6,936 nt of DNA from Bacteroidales bacterium (GTDB lineage: Bacteria; Bacteroidota; Bacteroidia; Bacteroidales; UBA3663), in NCBI GenBank assembly GCA_004557315.1, contig SFEH01000109.1, forward strand, positions 1-6,936. Direction: 5' to 3'. Of this stretch, positions 1-6,936 are shown in pieces (positions within the stretch are counted from its first letter, which is position 1; every line of letters starts with the position of its first letter). A program made the translations under genes and the position numbers. Below the pieces are notes generated by a model. It made no database searches and was not told the DNA's origin. It saw only the letters and a list, made by a program, of their open reading frames with translations.

Positions 1-2007
1 TTCGCCAATGCGCCAAAGGACAAAGCCAAGACCAATGGCATGTCATTGTGGTATGGCAAGGTGGGCAGTGAAGTGGAGATGCTTTCTGACAGCATCAACA
101 TGGCATTCACCCAGGGTTGGGAAATCATTGCCGATGGCAGCCTGCAGTTCTCAAAGGCCGGCGACAAGCTCGCTTTCGGCATCGCTCCGGTCAAGCGTGA
201 GGCCGATACTACGATGCTCAAGTCGGCTCGTCCTGAAGTTCAGGTATGGAGCTGGAATGAGCCTGTCGAATACACCGTTCAGGATTACAACAAGGAGCGT
301 GACGCACGCAAGACCTATGCGGCAGTTGCATTGCTAAATGATAAAAAGATCGTGCAGCTCACCGATCAGCAGTTCGACCGCTACACCACAATGCCAGATA
401 TGAAGGGCTCAATGGTCATTGTCTCTGACTCAAAGCCATATTCAAATTCCAGCATGTGGGAAGGCAGAACACGCAGCGACCAGTATCTCGTGAATGTTGA
501 GACTGGCGAGCGACGTGCACTTGCTACAGCCGACTACAACTACTATCGACTGTCTCCATCGGGAAAGTTCGCCTATGCCTATATCACTGCCGATAGTCTC
601 TGGCGCACCATCGACCTTGAGACTCTCCAGCAATACGACGTCACTTCGCCTCGCACATTCACGGCTTGGGACGAAGACAACGACGTGCCCGACTATCCTT
701 CTGCCCATGGCATTGCAGGTTGGCTGCCAGCCGATGAGGCATTGCTCATCTACGACCGATACGACATCTGGAAAGTGCCTGCGCGCGGAGGAGAGATGGT
801 CAATCTCACCAAGAACGGACGCACCAATGGACTTCAGTATCGCCTGTTAAGGCTTGATCCGGAGAAGGCTTCCGAACCTATTGAGCTCAATGCAGTTCAG
901 TATCTCAGTGTCTTCAACGAGACGACCAAGGGTTATGCCATTGCACGCACAACCTTCCGCAAGCCAGTCAATCCTGTGGTGCTCATAGGTGGCGACTATA
1001 AGCTCTCGACACCAGTCAAGGCAAAGAAAGCCGATAAGGTAATCTTCACCAAAGAGACTTTCTCTATCGCGCCCGACATCTATCTGAGCGACATGAAGTT
1101 CAAGGCTCCTGTTCAGATTACCCACCTCATGAATCAGCAGAATCAGTTCATCTGGGGTACGGCTCAGCTCATCGAGTGGACAAGCTACAAGGGAGTGAAG
1201 CTTCAGGGCGTGCTCTATCTGCCTGAGAACTTCGACAACACAAAGAAATATCCGATGATTGTCAATTTCTATGAGCGCAATTCCGATACCTTCTTAAGCT
1301 ATCGTGAACCACAGCCTCATCGCTCAACACCCGACTATCATCTCTATGTCTCTAACGGCTATGTGGTGTTCAATCCTGATGTACGTTATGTCGATGGCCA
1401 TCCTGGCGAAAGCTGCTATGATTGTGTCATGAGTGGTATCGACAAGGTTCTTTCTCTTGGATTCGTCGATGAGAAGCGCATTGGCGGTTCTGGTCACAGC
1501 TGGGGCGGCTATCAGTATGCCTATCTCGCCACACGCACCGACCGTTTCGCAGCTATAGAGTCTGGCGCTCCTGTAGTCAACATGTTCAGTGCCTATGGCG
1601 GCATCCGCTGGGGTTCTGGCCGTGCGCGTTCGTTCCAGTATGAGCATCAGCAGAGTCGTATAGGTGGTTCTCCATGGGAAGTGCCAGAGCTCTATGCCGA
1701 AAACAGCTCGCTCTTCAATATGGACAAGGTAAAGACCCCAATCCTCATCATGCACAACGACACCGATGGTCATGTGCCTTGGTATCAGGGTATCGAGTAT
1801 TTCGTGGCAATGAAACGCCTTGGCAAGCCTTGCTGGATGCTCAACTACACAGGCGAACCTCACTGGCCAGTGCGTATGGCTAACCGCTTCGACTTCCAGA
1901 TCCGTCTCATGCAGTTCTTCGATCACTACCTCAAGGGTACTCCTATGCCAAAGTGGATGGAAGAAGGCATCAAGGCCGTCGATCAGCCTTACGAACTCGG
2001 ATATTGA
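1..2007 (+). CDS. S9 family serine peptidase (prolyl oligopeptidase type), 5'-truncated by window edge
   Basis: Reading frame 1 is open from the first base to TGA at 2005-2007, giving 668 residues; a second in-frame stop, TAA, follows at once. The ATG at base 40 lies inside the frame and is not the real start. Full-length Bacteroidota relatives are, from memory, about 900-950 residues, so the signal peptide and first propeller blades should lie off the left edge. The first ~370 residues resemble a TolB/DPP-like beta-propeller (for example the stretch YDIWKVPARGGEMVNLT). The rest is an alpha/beta-hydrolase. The nucleophile motif GHSWGG has Ser at 1498-1500. The catalytic Asp is in HNDTDGHVP (codon 1765-1767) and the His is in GEPHWP (codon 1861-1863), so the triad is intact. 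The family cleaves peptides, often after proline or small residues, usually in the periplasm; the exact specificity cannot be read here. The gene converges on another S9 peptidase gene. Confidence 0.93.
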   Translation, partial: FANAPKDKAKTNGMSLWYGKVGSEVEMLSDSINMAFTQGWEIIADGSLQFSKAGDKLAFGIAPVKREADTTMLKSARPEVQVWSWNEPVEYTVQDYNKERDARKTYAAVALLNDKKIVQLTDQQFDRYTTMPDMKGSMVIVSDSKPYSNSSMWEGRTRSDQYLVNVETGERRALATADYNYYRLSPSGKFAYAYITADSLWRTIDLETLQQYDVTSPRTFTAWDEDNDVPDYPSAHGIAGWLPADEALLIYDRYDIWKVPARGGEMVNLTKNGRTNGLQYRLLRLDPEKASEPIELNAVQYLSVFNETTKGYAIARTTFRKPVNPVVLIGGDYKLSTPVKAKKADKVIFTKETFSIAPDIYLSDMKFKAPVQITHLMNQQNQFIWGTAQLIEWTSYKGVKLQGVLYLPENFDNTKKYPMIVNFYERNSDTFLSYREPQPHRSTPDYHLYVSNGYVVFNPDVRYVDGHPGESCYDCVMSGIDKVLSLGFVDEKRIGGSGHSWGGYQYAYLATRTDRFAAIESGAPVVNMFSAYGGIRWGSGRARSFQYEHQQSRIGGSPWEVPELYAENSSLFNMDKVKTPILIMHNDTDGHVPWYQGIEYFVAMKRLGKPCWMLNYTGEPHWPVRMANRFDFQIRLMQFFDHYLKGTPMPKWMEEGIKAVDQPYELGY

Positions 2008-2027
2008 TAAGAATGCCAATATAAAAC

Positions 2028-2072
2028 AACGATGGTGTGTCAAAGACTGACGCACCATCGTTCATTATTTTT
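2028..2072. terminator. Bidirectional rho-independent terminator between convergent peptidase genes
   Basis: Inverted repeat with arms 2028-2042 and 2048-2062: 15 pairs, one of them a T-G wobble, around a 5-base loop (AAGAC). On the plus strand the stem is followed by CATTATTTTT, a reasonable U-tract ending the upstream S9 peptidase mRNA, which stops 20 bases before the stem. On the minus strand the stem begins 8 bases after the stop codon of the S9D peptidase and is followed by GTTTTATATT, a weaker U-tract. One hairpin probably serves both genes, with stronger termination expected on the plus strand. The T-run reaches the minus-strand stop codon at 2071-2073. Confidence 0.8.
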
Positions 2073-4491
2073 ACTTAGCTTGCTTGACATATTTCTCAAG
2101 CCATTCATCCTGTTCCCAAAGCAGGTGAAGCACGTTCTCTTTTGCCGAAAAATGGTGGCTCTCAAGAGGAAGCACCACATAGCGAGTCGTTGCCTTATGT
2201 CCCTTGAGTGCCTGATAGAATCGCTCAGTCTGAATAGGGAAGGTGCCCGAATTGTTGTCAAGTTCTCCATGGACAAGAAGCAATGCGCCACTTAACTGGT
2301 CGGCATACATGAATGGCGACATATTGTCATACACCTCTTTTGCCTCCCAGTATGTTCGAGTCTCGCTCTGGAAACCAAATGGTGTGAGTGTGCGGTTATA
2401 GGCACCACATCGAGCTATGCCAGCCTTGAAGAGCTTGGTATGAGTCATAAGGTTGGCAGTCATGAATGCTCCATACGAATGTCCTCCGATACCGATGCGA
2501 GCAGTATCACCTATACCCATCTCATGAATCACCTTGACAGCAGCTTCGGCATCCATCACGAGCTGGTCGATGAAGTGGTCGTTAGGTTCTTCGTTTTCTG
2601 TACCCACGATAGGCATTTCGACATTCTCCATTATGCAATAGCCACGGGTTACCCAGAAGGCAGGAGTGTTATAGACAAGACGAGGAAAAGCATATTTCGA
2701 TCCACGCACCTGGCCAGCATCTGCTTTCGAACGGTATTCACGAGGGTAGGCAAACATGAACACGGGAAGACGTCCATCACGATCCTTGTCATATCCTGCA
2801 GGCAGATAGACTGTTGCAGAGAGATCAACGCCATCGGCACGCTTGTATTTGATCTGCTGCTTTGTCACACCTTCAAGCATAGGATATGGATTGGCAAAGC
2901 TCGTAATCTGCTTATCGTTCTTCTTGCCGATAGTATAAAGGTGGAAGTTGGCTGTCTCGGTAGGAGATTCTCGCGAGGTGATGAACTGTGGAACTTTGGC
3001 ATCGGGATGAATGCTCACTATATATTCATAGTATGGAGCTTTGCATTGCCAGAGAACCTCCTTTTTCTGGGTTGACAAAGTGTAGCGATAGAGCAGAGGC
3101 ATGTCGCCTTCAGGAGAAGAACCAGTGCTCTGTAACAAGAGTCGGCTGTGCTTCTTGTCAGTGAAAATCACGTTCTTGCCGAAGTCGTTCTTTACAGTGA
3201 CCACACGTCCAGGGTTGGCATAGTTGTCTTCCGAACGCCATTTGAATATCTCTTTTGGCTCCTCACCTGCACAAGGCTTGAACGAAGACATTGAGGTGAG
3301 TCGCTTCGAACTGAGACGCTGGCTAACAATGGCAAACTCATCATCACACCAGGTGATGCCACCATAGCGCATCTTTGTCTTAACCACCTCCTGCTTCTCT
3401 CCGTCAAATGGAGCATCGAGCTGATATACAGCATCGTAGTATTCCAGAGTCTTACCTTTTGGATTGCCTCCGTCAAGAGCCTCTACCCAATACACGGTAT
3501 TTGGCTTGTCAAGGCGCCAAGAGAAGCCACGAGGGAAAGGCGACGTCGTGTCATAGCCCATGGCATTGTTCTGCAAAGGTGATTCTGCAAGCACCTTCAC
3601 CAGTGAACCTTCGATGGTGATGACTGAAGTCTTCGAAGGGAAGCTGCGATACTGATGAGCGTAAGAATATGGACGCTCCACTGTGCGTATCATCAGATAT
3701 TGCTTGTCAGGCGAAGCCGTGACCGAACTGTATATTGCAGGCTCGCCAATCTTCTCAACACCTTCAGGGCTAACACATACGAGCTGAGAAGTGAAATACC
3801 AGTCGAACAGACGTTCGTCTTCTTCGTTTCTCAATACATCCTGATAGGTGCGGGCAGGAGCTGAAGTGCCGAGATTCTCTTGAATGACAGGCGATTTAGG
3901 GGTAGGGTCGGCTTCTGGTGCAAAGTGCTTGCCCATCTCAACGGCAGTCATGATGAACGACTCGTCGCCAATCCATACTATCGAACCAGCACCAACGCCA
4001 TTCAGACGGTAGTCGGTAATGCGCTTTGCCGCTCCGTCGCTTACTGATGCAGTGTAGAGATAGATACCATCAGCCTCTTTAACTCTGATCAAAATGCTAT
4101 TGTCGTTGTTGTAGAACTCAATGCCCCATATCGGACGCCCTTCCGGCAGTCCTGTTATCTGTGTTGCCGTGCCAGTCTTCATATCCACGATGCGGGCTTC
4201 GCTATAGCCAGGAGTGCGCGAAGCACTGTATGTGTCTGGATTGAATCGTTCGCCAGCCAGACGTAGCTCAGGTTGAGCCAGTTCTGCAAGACTGATAAAT
4301 GAGTTTGGCTGCATTTCAATGCGGCGAGTATAGCTCGCGTCAAAGATCAGGACAGGGGTCTTTGGTGCAAGAGCCATGTCTTTCAATACCTTGACAGGTT
4401 CCTTATACCCGTCAGTGTTGTCGGCCATTGCAGTTACATTCATTAGCGAAGCAAGCAGCAAGATGGCCATTGTTGGGATAGCTGTTTTCAT
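2071..4491 (-). CDS. Exported S9D-type glutamyl endopeptidase (CGEP-like prolyl oligopeptidase family)
   Basis: Complete 806-residue protein. Residues 1-23 form a Sec signal peptide (Lys2, hydrophobic core AILLLASLM, likely cut after AMA at 21-23), with no lipobox Cys, so a soluble periplasmic enzyme is expected. Residues ~25-545 are the propeller region, including QPELRLAGERF, which resembles the N-terminal motif of plant CGEP. Residues ~550-806 are an alpha/beta-hydrolase. Its motifs are AYPREY (581-586), AGQVRGS (592-598), the nucleophile GGHSYGAF with Ser672 (codon 2476-2478), GAYNRTLTPFGFQ, GELDNNSGT with Asp745 (codon 2257-2259), and LESHHFSA with His779 (codon 2155-2157). These recall the S9D glutamyl endopeptidases, which cut after Glu and sometimes Asp; this subfamily call is from memory of family motifs. 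The ATG at 4489-4491 fits the signal peptide and has no Shine-Dalgarno, only an A-rich leader. The gene lies downstream of susCD in the same direction, after a hairpin that may limit readthrough. Confidence 0.93.
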   Translation of the reverse strand: MKTAIPTMAILLLASLMNVTAMADNTDGYKEPVKVLKDMALAPKTPVLIFDASYTRRIEMQPNSFISLAELAQPELRLAGERFNPDTYSASRTPGYSEARIVDMKTGTATQITGLPEGRPIWGIEFYNNDNSILIRVKEADGIYLYTASVSDGAAKRITDYRLNGVGAGSIVWIGDESFIMTAVEMGKHFAPEADPTPKSPVIQENLGTSAPARTYQDVLRNEEDERLFDWYFTSQLVCVSPEGVEKIGEPAIYSSVTASPDKQYLMIRTVERPYSYAHQYRSFPSKTSVITIEGSLVKVLAESPLQNNAMGYDTTSPFPRGFSWRLDKPNTVYWVEALDGGNPKGKTLEYYDAVYQLDAPFDGEKQEVVKTKMRYGGITWCDDEFAIVSQRLSSKRLTSMSSFKPCAGEEPKEIFKWRSEDNYANPGRVVTVKNDFGKNVIFTDKKHSRLLLQSTGSSPEGDMPLLYRYTLSTQKKEVLWQCKAPYYEYIVSIHPDAKVPQFITSRESPTETANFHLYTIGKKNDKQITSFANPYPMLEGVTKQQIKYKRADGVDLSATVYLPAGYDKDRDGRLPVFMFAYPREYRSKADAGQVRGSKYAFPRLVYNTPAFWVTRGYCIMENVEMPIVGTENEEPNDHFIDQLVMDAEAAVKVIHEMGIGDTARIGIGGHSYGAFMTANLMTHTKLFKAGIARCGAYNRTLTPFGFQSETRTYWEAKEVYDNMSPFMYADQLSGALLLVHGELDNNSGTFPIQTERFYQALKGHKATTRYVVLPLESHHFSAKENVLHLLWEQDEWLEKYVKQAK

Positions 4492-4510
4492 GTCGGAATT
4501 TTTGTTGTGA

Positions 4511-4574
4511 TAAAGAAAGTGCCTGGATAGCAGTACTATCGCTATTGTTTGCGATGGTACTGCCCTTCCAGGCA
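4511..4574 (-). terminator. Long hairpin between susD and the S9D peptidase gene: terminator or attenuator
   Basis: Inverted repeat with outer arms 4520-4527 and 4567-4574 (TGCCTGGA/TCCAGGCA, 8 pairs), a small asymmetric internal loop (2 bases against 3), inner arms 4530-4542 and 4551-4563 (13 pairs, one a G-U wobble) and an 8-base loop. Read on the minus strand it starts 29 bases after the susD stop and is followed by CTTTCTTTAT, an imperfect U-tract. It ends 28 bases before the peptidase ATG. It could end the susCD message fully, or partly so that peptidase expression falls below that of susD; a stable 3' end protecting susCD mRNA is also possible. I see no convincing Bacteroidetes promoter (TTTG near -33 with TAnnTTTG near -7) in the 112-base gap, which favours partial readthrough, but this is weak negative evidence. 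Confidence 0.65.
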
Positions 4575-4603
4575 GAATCCTTTGATATGGTTATTTGTTA
4601 TTA

Positions 4604-6196
4604 TCAGTCATTCTCCTTGATTTGGTCATTGTAGTCACACTCCTTGTTAGGAATTGCCCACATCCAGCGGCTGTCGTCAGTAGCATCGATCTTGATGGCA
4701 AAAGTAGAGTGGAAGTTGCCTGGAGAAGCGAGACCCTTGCTGATGTCGAGTGCCTTACGGTCGATGTTCTTCTTCCAGCGCTTGGTGTCTGTCCAGTCGA
4801 AGCCTTCTCCGAAGAGGTCAAAGCGACGATAGAGAGTGACCTCATTGAGCAAGTCAGCACCTGACTTGGTCGATTCGGTATATTCTGCGTCATAATTCTT
4901 TGTTACCTCATAAAGGAGCTTTGCAGCCTCTGCATCTCGTCCGAGGTGACAGAGTGCCTCTGCCTCTGTATAAATCATTTCGGCAGAACGGAAGAGATGG
5001 AATGATCCGCCACCAGGCATGAACGCAGCACGCATCTTGAACTGCTGATAGCCGAATACGAGGCTTGTGCTGTAGAGAGCGCCAGTATCCTGTGCACGCT
5101 TGTACATCGAAGCTTTCGAATCAGATACACGTCCTGTCGATTTGTTCATCTGCTTGAATTCCTCGTCGGTCTGTGGAACGAGGAAGAGGTCGCGGCGAAC
5201 ATCGCTCTGAGGAATCTGGTCGATGAGTTCCTTGCTGATTGCTACTGGGTAGTTACGTGCAGCACTTGCCGATGAGTTCGATCCGATGTAGGCAAAGTAG
5301 CTGTAGTAGTAGAGAGTCTGGTCTTCAGCCTCATAAACACCCCAGATCCACTCGTTGTTGGCTGCGTTGAAGCCTGCCTTGTACTGTGCGACACTCATCA
5401 GAGGGTGTCCATTGCGAGCCTTCGATGCACAGTCGGCAGCTGTCTGCCAGTCTTCACGATAGAGGGCAGCGCGAGCTTTTACTGCATAAGCAGCTTCAAG
5501 GCTTGGAAGGTAGAAGTTCTTCTCGGTCATGCCGCTCTGGGTGAACAATGAGATAGCCTCGTCGAGGTCAGAATATATCTGTGCATAGAGTTCACCGAGT
5601 GTGCAGAGAGCCTGAGCCTGGTCTTCATTAGGGTCAGTTCCCTTCAGACGGAGAACTACACCATCCGATGTTCCATTGTTTGAGTCCTGCCAACGCTTGC
5701 AGTACTGTGTCGAGAGTTGATAGTAGCTATATGCACGATACACGAGAGCCTGAGCCTTATAGAACTGCTTCTCTGCCTCTGGACCTTCTGCATTGTCAAC
5801 ATTGTCAAGAATCAGGTTGGCATTGCCGATAAGCTTGTAATAGTAGAACCATACATAGTAGTTGTATGATGAGGTCTTGCTTGTGCGATATGAAGCAAGA
5901 TTGTTCCATAGCGAAACCCATCCAGTCTGATTGCACTTCTGGGTGTCGTTGCCGTTGAAGTTGTTGTACCAGTTCTTGATTGTACCTTCGCCGTTCATGC
6001 CCTGTGTGCTGAGGTACTGGGTGGTCATCATCTTTGCCAGACCATTGACAGCCAATCCGATGTTGCTTGTAGTAGAAAAGGCTGTGTTGGTCGAAATCTG
6101 GTCGTTTGGCACAGTATCTAGGTAGCTGTCGCCGCATGATGAGACAAATCCCATGCCAGCAAGGGCTGCTATTGTCAATATATATTTAGGATTCAT
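4604..6196 (-). CDS. SusD/RagB family outer-membrane nutrient-binding lipoprotein
   Basis: Complete 530-residue protein with a type II signal peptide and the lipobox VSSC, giving a lipidated Cys21. It is followed by GDSYLDTVPNDQIS, the usual SusD-like mature N-terminus (Cys, a short linker, then a YLD motif). Residues ~22-220 match the N-terminal SusD-like region with helical TPR-type repeats (AQALVYRAYSYYQL). Residues ~290-530 match the RagB/SusD domain, with GEGFDWTDTKRW near the C-terminus and the closing motif WMWAIPNKECDYNDQI. SusD proteins sit on the cell surface as a lid over a SusC barrel and capture the substrate, either glycans or, in RagB-type proteins, peptides. The sequence alone does not show which. 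The ATG at 6194-6196 is supported by the signal peptide; the 21-base gap from susC contains A-rich AAAAGAAATAG and no Shine-Dalgarno. It is surely co-transcribed with susC. Confidence 0.96.
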   Translation of the reverse strand: MNPKYILTIAALAGMGFVSSCGDSYLDTVPNDQISTNTAFSTTSNIGLAVNGLAKMMTTQYLSTQGMNGEGTIKNWYNNFNGNDTQKCNQTGWVSLWNNLASYRTSKTSSYNYYVWFYYYKLIGNANLILDNVDNAEGPEAEKQFYKAQALVYRAYSYYQLSTQYCKRWQDSNNGTSDGVVLRLKGTDPNEDQAQALCTLGELYAQIYSDLDEAISLFTQSGMTEKNFYLPSLEAAYAVKARAALYREDWQTAADCASKARNGHPLMSVAQYKAGFNAANNEWIWGVYEAEDQTLYYYSYFAYIGSNSSASAARNYPVAISKELIDQIPQSDVRRDLFLVPQTDEEFKQMNKSTGRVSDSKASMYKRAQDTGALYSTSLVFGYQQFKMRAAFMPGGGSFHLFRSAEMIYTEAEALCHLGRDAEAAKLLYEVTKNYDAEYTESTKSGADLLNEVTLYRRFDLFGEGFDWTDTKRWKKNIDRKALDISKGLASPGNFHSTFAIKIDATDDSRWMWAIPNKECDYNDQIKEND

Positions 6197-6217
6197 GATC
6201 TATTTCTTTTAAGTTGT

Positions 6218-6936
6218 TTATTTCTCTGCCTTACCTCCGAACTTAACTGTCAGACCCACTGAGAATACTCGTGGTGTAGTCAGGTAGTTGTACTGCATGC
6301 CTGAGAAGCCCTGCTGAGGGTTCATACCCTTGCGAGCAGTCTTTGTGAAGGCGTTCTCACATGAAGCATTGATTGCAAGACTCTCGATGTCCCACTTCTT
6401 GGTGATGCTCTTTGGAAGCTGATAGCCAATGTTGATGTTCTTGAGAATGAGATAATTGGCTGAAGTGAGATAGTGAGAAGAAGCAGTGTTGAGATTGGGA
6501 CTGAGACCATAGTCCACAACAGGAACGTCGCCGTCCCAGATAGCATGTTCGGTAGTGGCATCCTCTACTGTCCAAGCTTTGAGAATATCTCTGTGGAATG
6601 CATAAGGAGTAGAGCTTGGTGTCATGTACGAACGATAAGTGCCGTCATATACCTTGCCGCCAATCTGGTAGGTGAAGAGAGTCGAGAGTGTCAGCTGCTT
6701 CCAAGTAGCATTGAGGTTGAAGCTTCCATATACCTTTGGAATTGCAGAACCGTGGAACTCCTTCTTTGCGTAGGTTGTAGTATATGAGTAAGGGGTATCG
6801 CCAATGATCACGATGTCGCTCTCGACTGCTGATTCCTTGATGAGAGTGGCATTGTAGTTGCCTTCAGTATCCTTCGACCAGTCGCCATACTGTTTGCCTC
6901 CGAGTTCGAAGCGGTATGAGTTGCCCTGAGCATCGC
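6218..6936 (-). CDS. SusC/RagA family TonB-dependent outer-membrane transporter, C-terminal part only
   Basis: The frame is open from the right window edge to TAA at 6218-6220, giving 238 whole codons plus stop; the N-terminal ~750-800 residues (signal peptide, plug, most of the barrel) lie outside. A GTG at 6811 is an internal Val, because upstream codons continue the protein (NSYRFELGGKQYGDWSKD). Diagnostic SusC features are VYGSFNLNATWKQLTLSTLFTYQIGGKVYD (in two adjoining barrel strands), TSANYLILKNINIGYQLP at 6413-6466, which is a hallmark of the SusC/RagA C-terminus, and an amphipathic last strand ending FSVGLTVKF. A short charged tail, GGKAEK, follows the last strand. SusC proteins import oligosaccharides or peptides through the outer membrane using TonB energy, paired with the SusD lipoprotein encoded 21 bases downstream. 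The substrate cannot be inferred from this fragment. Confidence 0.95.
   Translation of the reverse strand, partial: DAQGNSYRFELGGKQYGDWSKDTEGNYNATLIKESAVESDIVIIGDTPYSYTTTYAKKEFHGSAIPKVYGSFNLNATWKQLTLSTLFTYQIGGKVYDGTYRSYMTPSSTPYAFHRDILKAWTVEDATTEHAIWDGDVPVVDYGLSPNLNTASSHYLTSANYLILKNINIGYQLPKSITKKWDIESLAINASCENAFTKTARKGMNPQQGFSGMQYNYLTTPRVFSVGLTVKFGGKAEK

Noticed and set aside
40..2007. ATG at base 40 as the real start of the first peptidase
   Set aside because: The frame is open upstream to base 1, there is no signal peptide after this Met, and the protein would lack propeller blades expected in the family.
1324..2058. 244-codon open frame on the minus strand, antisense to the first S9 peptidase
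   Set aside because: It overlaps the catalytic domain of a well-supported gene, starts inside the terminator stem and gives a protein with no recognisable domain; it is a shadow of codon bias.
2440..3075. 211-codon open frame on the plus strand, antisense to the S9D peptidase
   Set aside because: It is fully covered by the conserved hydrolase domain on the other strand, and its Cys/His/Ile-rich composition has no family resemblance.
2028..4574. The two intergenic hairpins as copies of one repeat family (both contain CGATGGT)
   Set aside because: Only 7 bases are shared and the stems otherwise differ in sequence, length and loop, so chance is the simpler explanation.
4492..4603. A Bacteroidetes-type promoter for the S9D peptidase in the gap after susD
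   Set aside because: I found no good TTTG / TAnnTTTG pair at suitable spacing on the minus strand; a promoter overlapping the hairpin cannot be excluded, but it cannot be supported.
6473..6787. 104-codon plus-strand frame opposite susC
   Set aside because: It lies opposite the conserved SusC barrel region and has no leader or motif suggesting a real gene.
6218..6811. A short independent 197-residue protein starting at GTG 6811
   Set aside because: The frame continues without a stop to the window edge with barrel-like sequence, and the C-terminus is typical SusC, so this is the end of a large transporter.

Overview
The window looks like chromosomal DNA from a gut- or oral-type Bacteroidota, most likely order Bacteroidales (a Prevotella/Segatella-like or related genus; the genus is an inference). 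The evidence is a SusC/SusD outer-membrane pair, a SusD lipoprotein with a typical Bacteroidales signal, start codons preceded by A-rich leaders rather than Shine-Dalgarno sequences, and large secreted S9 peptidases of types common in this phylum. It holds four protein-coding genes, two of them cut by the window edges. There are no RNA genes, insertion sequences, CRISPR arrays or phage genes, and no gene-free stretch longer than about 110 bases.

Layout: (1) Bases 1-2007, plus strand, are the 3' two-thirds or so of a prolyl-oligopeptidase-family (S9) serine peptidase. It carries the end of a beta-propeller and a complete alpha/beta-hydrolase domain with an intact Ser-Asp-His triad. (2) Bases 2008-2070 separate two convergent genes and hold a 15-bp hairpin that probably terminates transcription from both sides. 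(3) Bases 4491-2071, minus strand, encode a complete 806-residue exported S9 peptidase. Its C-terminal motifs match the S9D glutamyl endopeptidase group, the relatives of plant chloroplast glutamyl peptidase CGEP. (4) Bases 4492-4603 are a 112-base gap with a long hairpin. (5) Bases 6196-4604, minus strand, are a complete SusD/RagB-type lipoprotein. (6) Bases 6936-6218, minus strand, are the C-terminal end of its SusC/RagA-type TonB-dependent transporter partner, 21 bases upstream of susD.

On the minus strand the order is susC, susD, hairpin, S9D peptidase. No glycosidase, polysaccharide lyase, sulfatase or surface glycan-binding protein is visible. Together with the peptidase next door, this makes a peptide or protein substrate a reasonable guess for the transporter, as for RagAB of Porphyromonas gingivalis, an oligopeptide importer. 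In that model SusCD brings oligopeptides into the periplasm, the exported S9D enzyme cuts after Glu (and perhaps Asp), and the convergent S9 enzyme supplies a second specificity. This model rests on gene context only. The families themselves are well known, and I see no clearly undescribed system here. The most useful leads are the transporter-peptidase link and the hairpin between susD and the peptidase gene.
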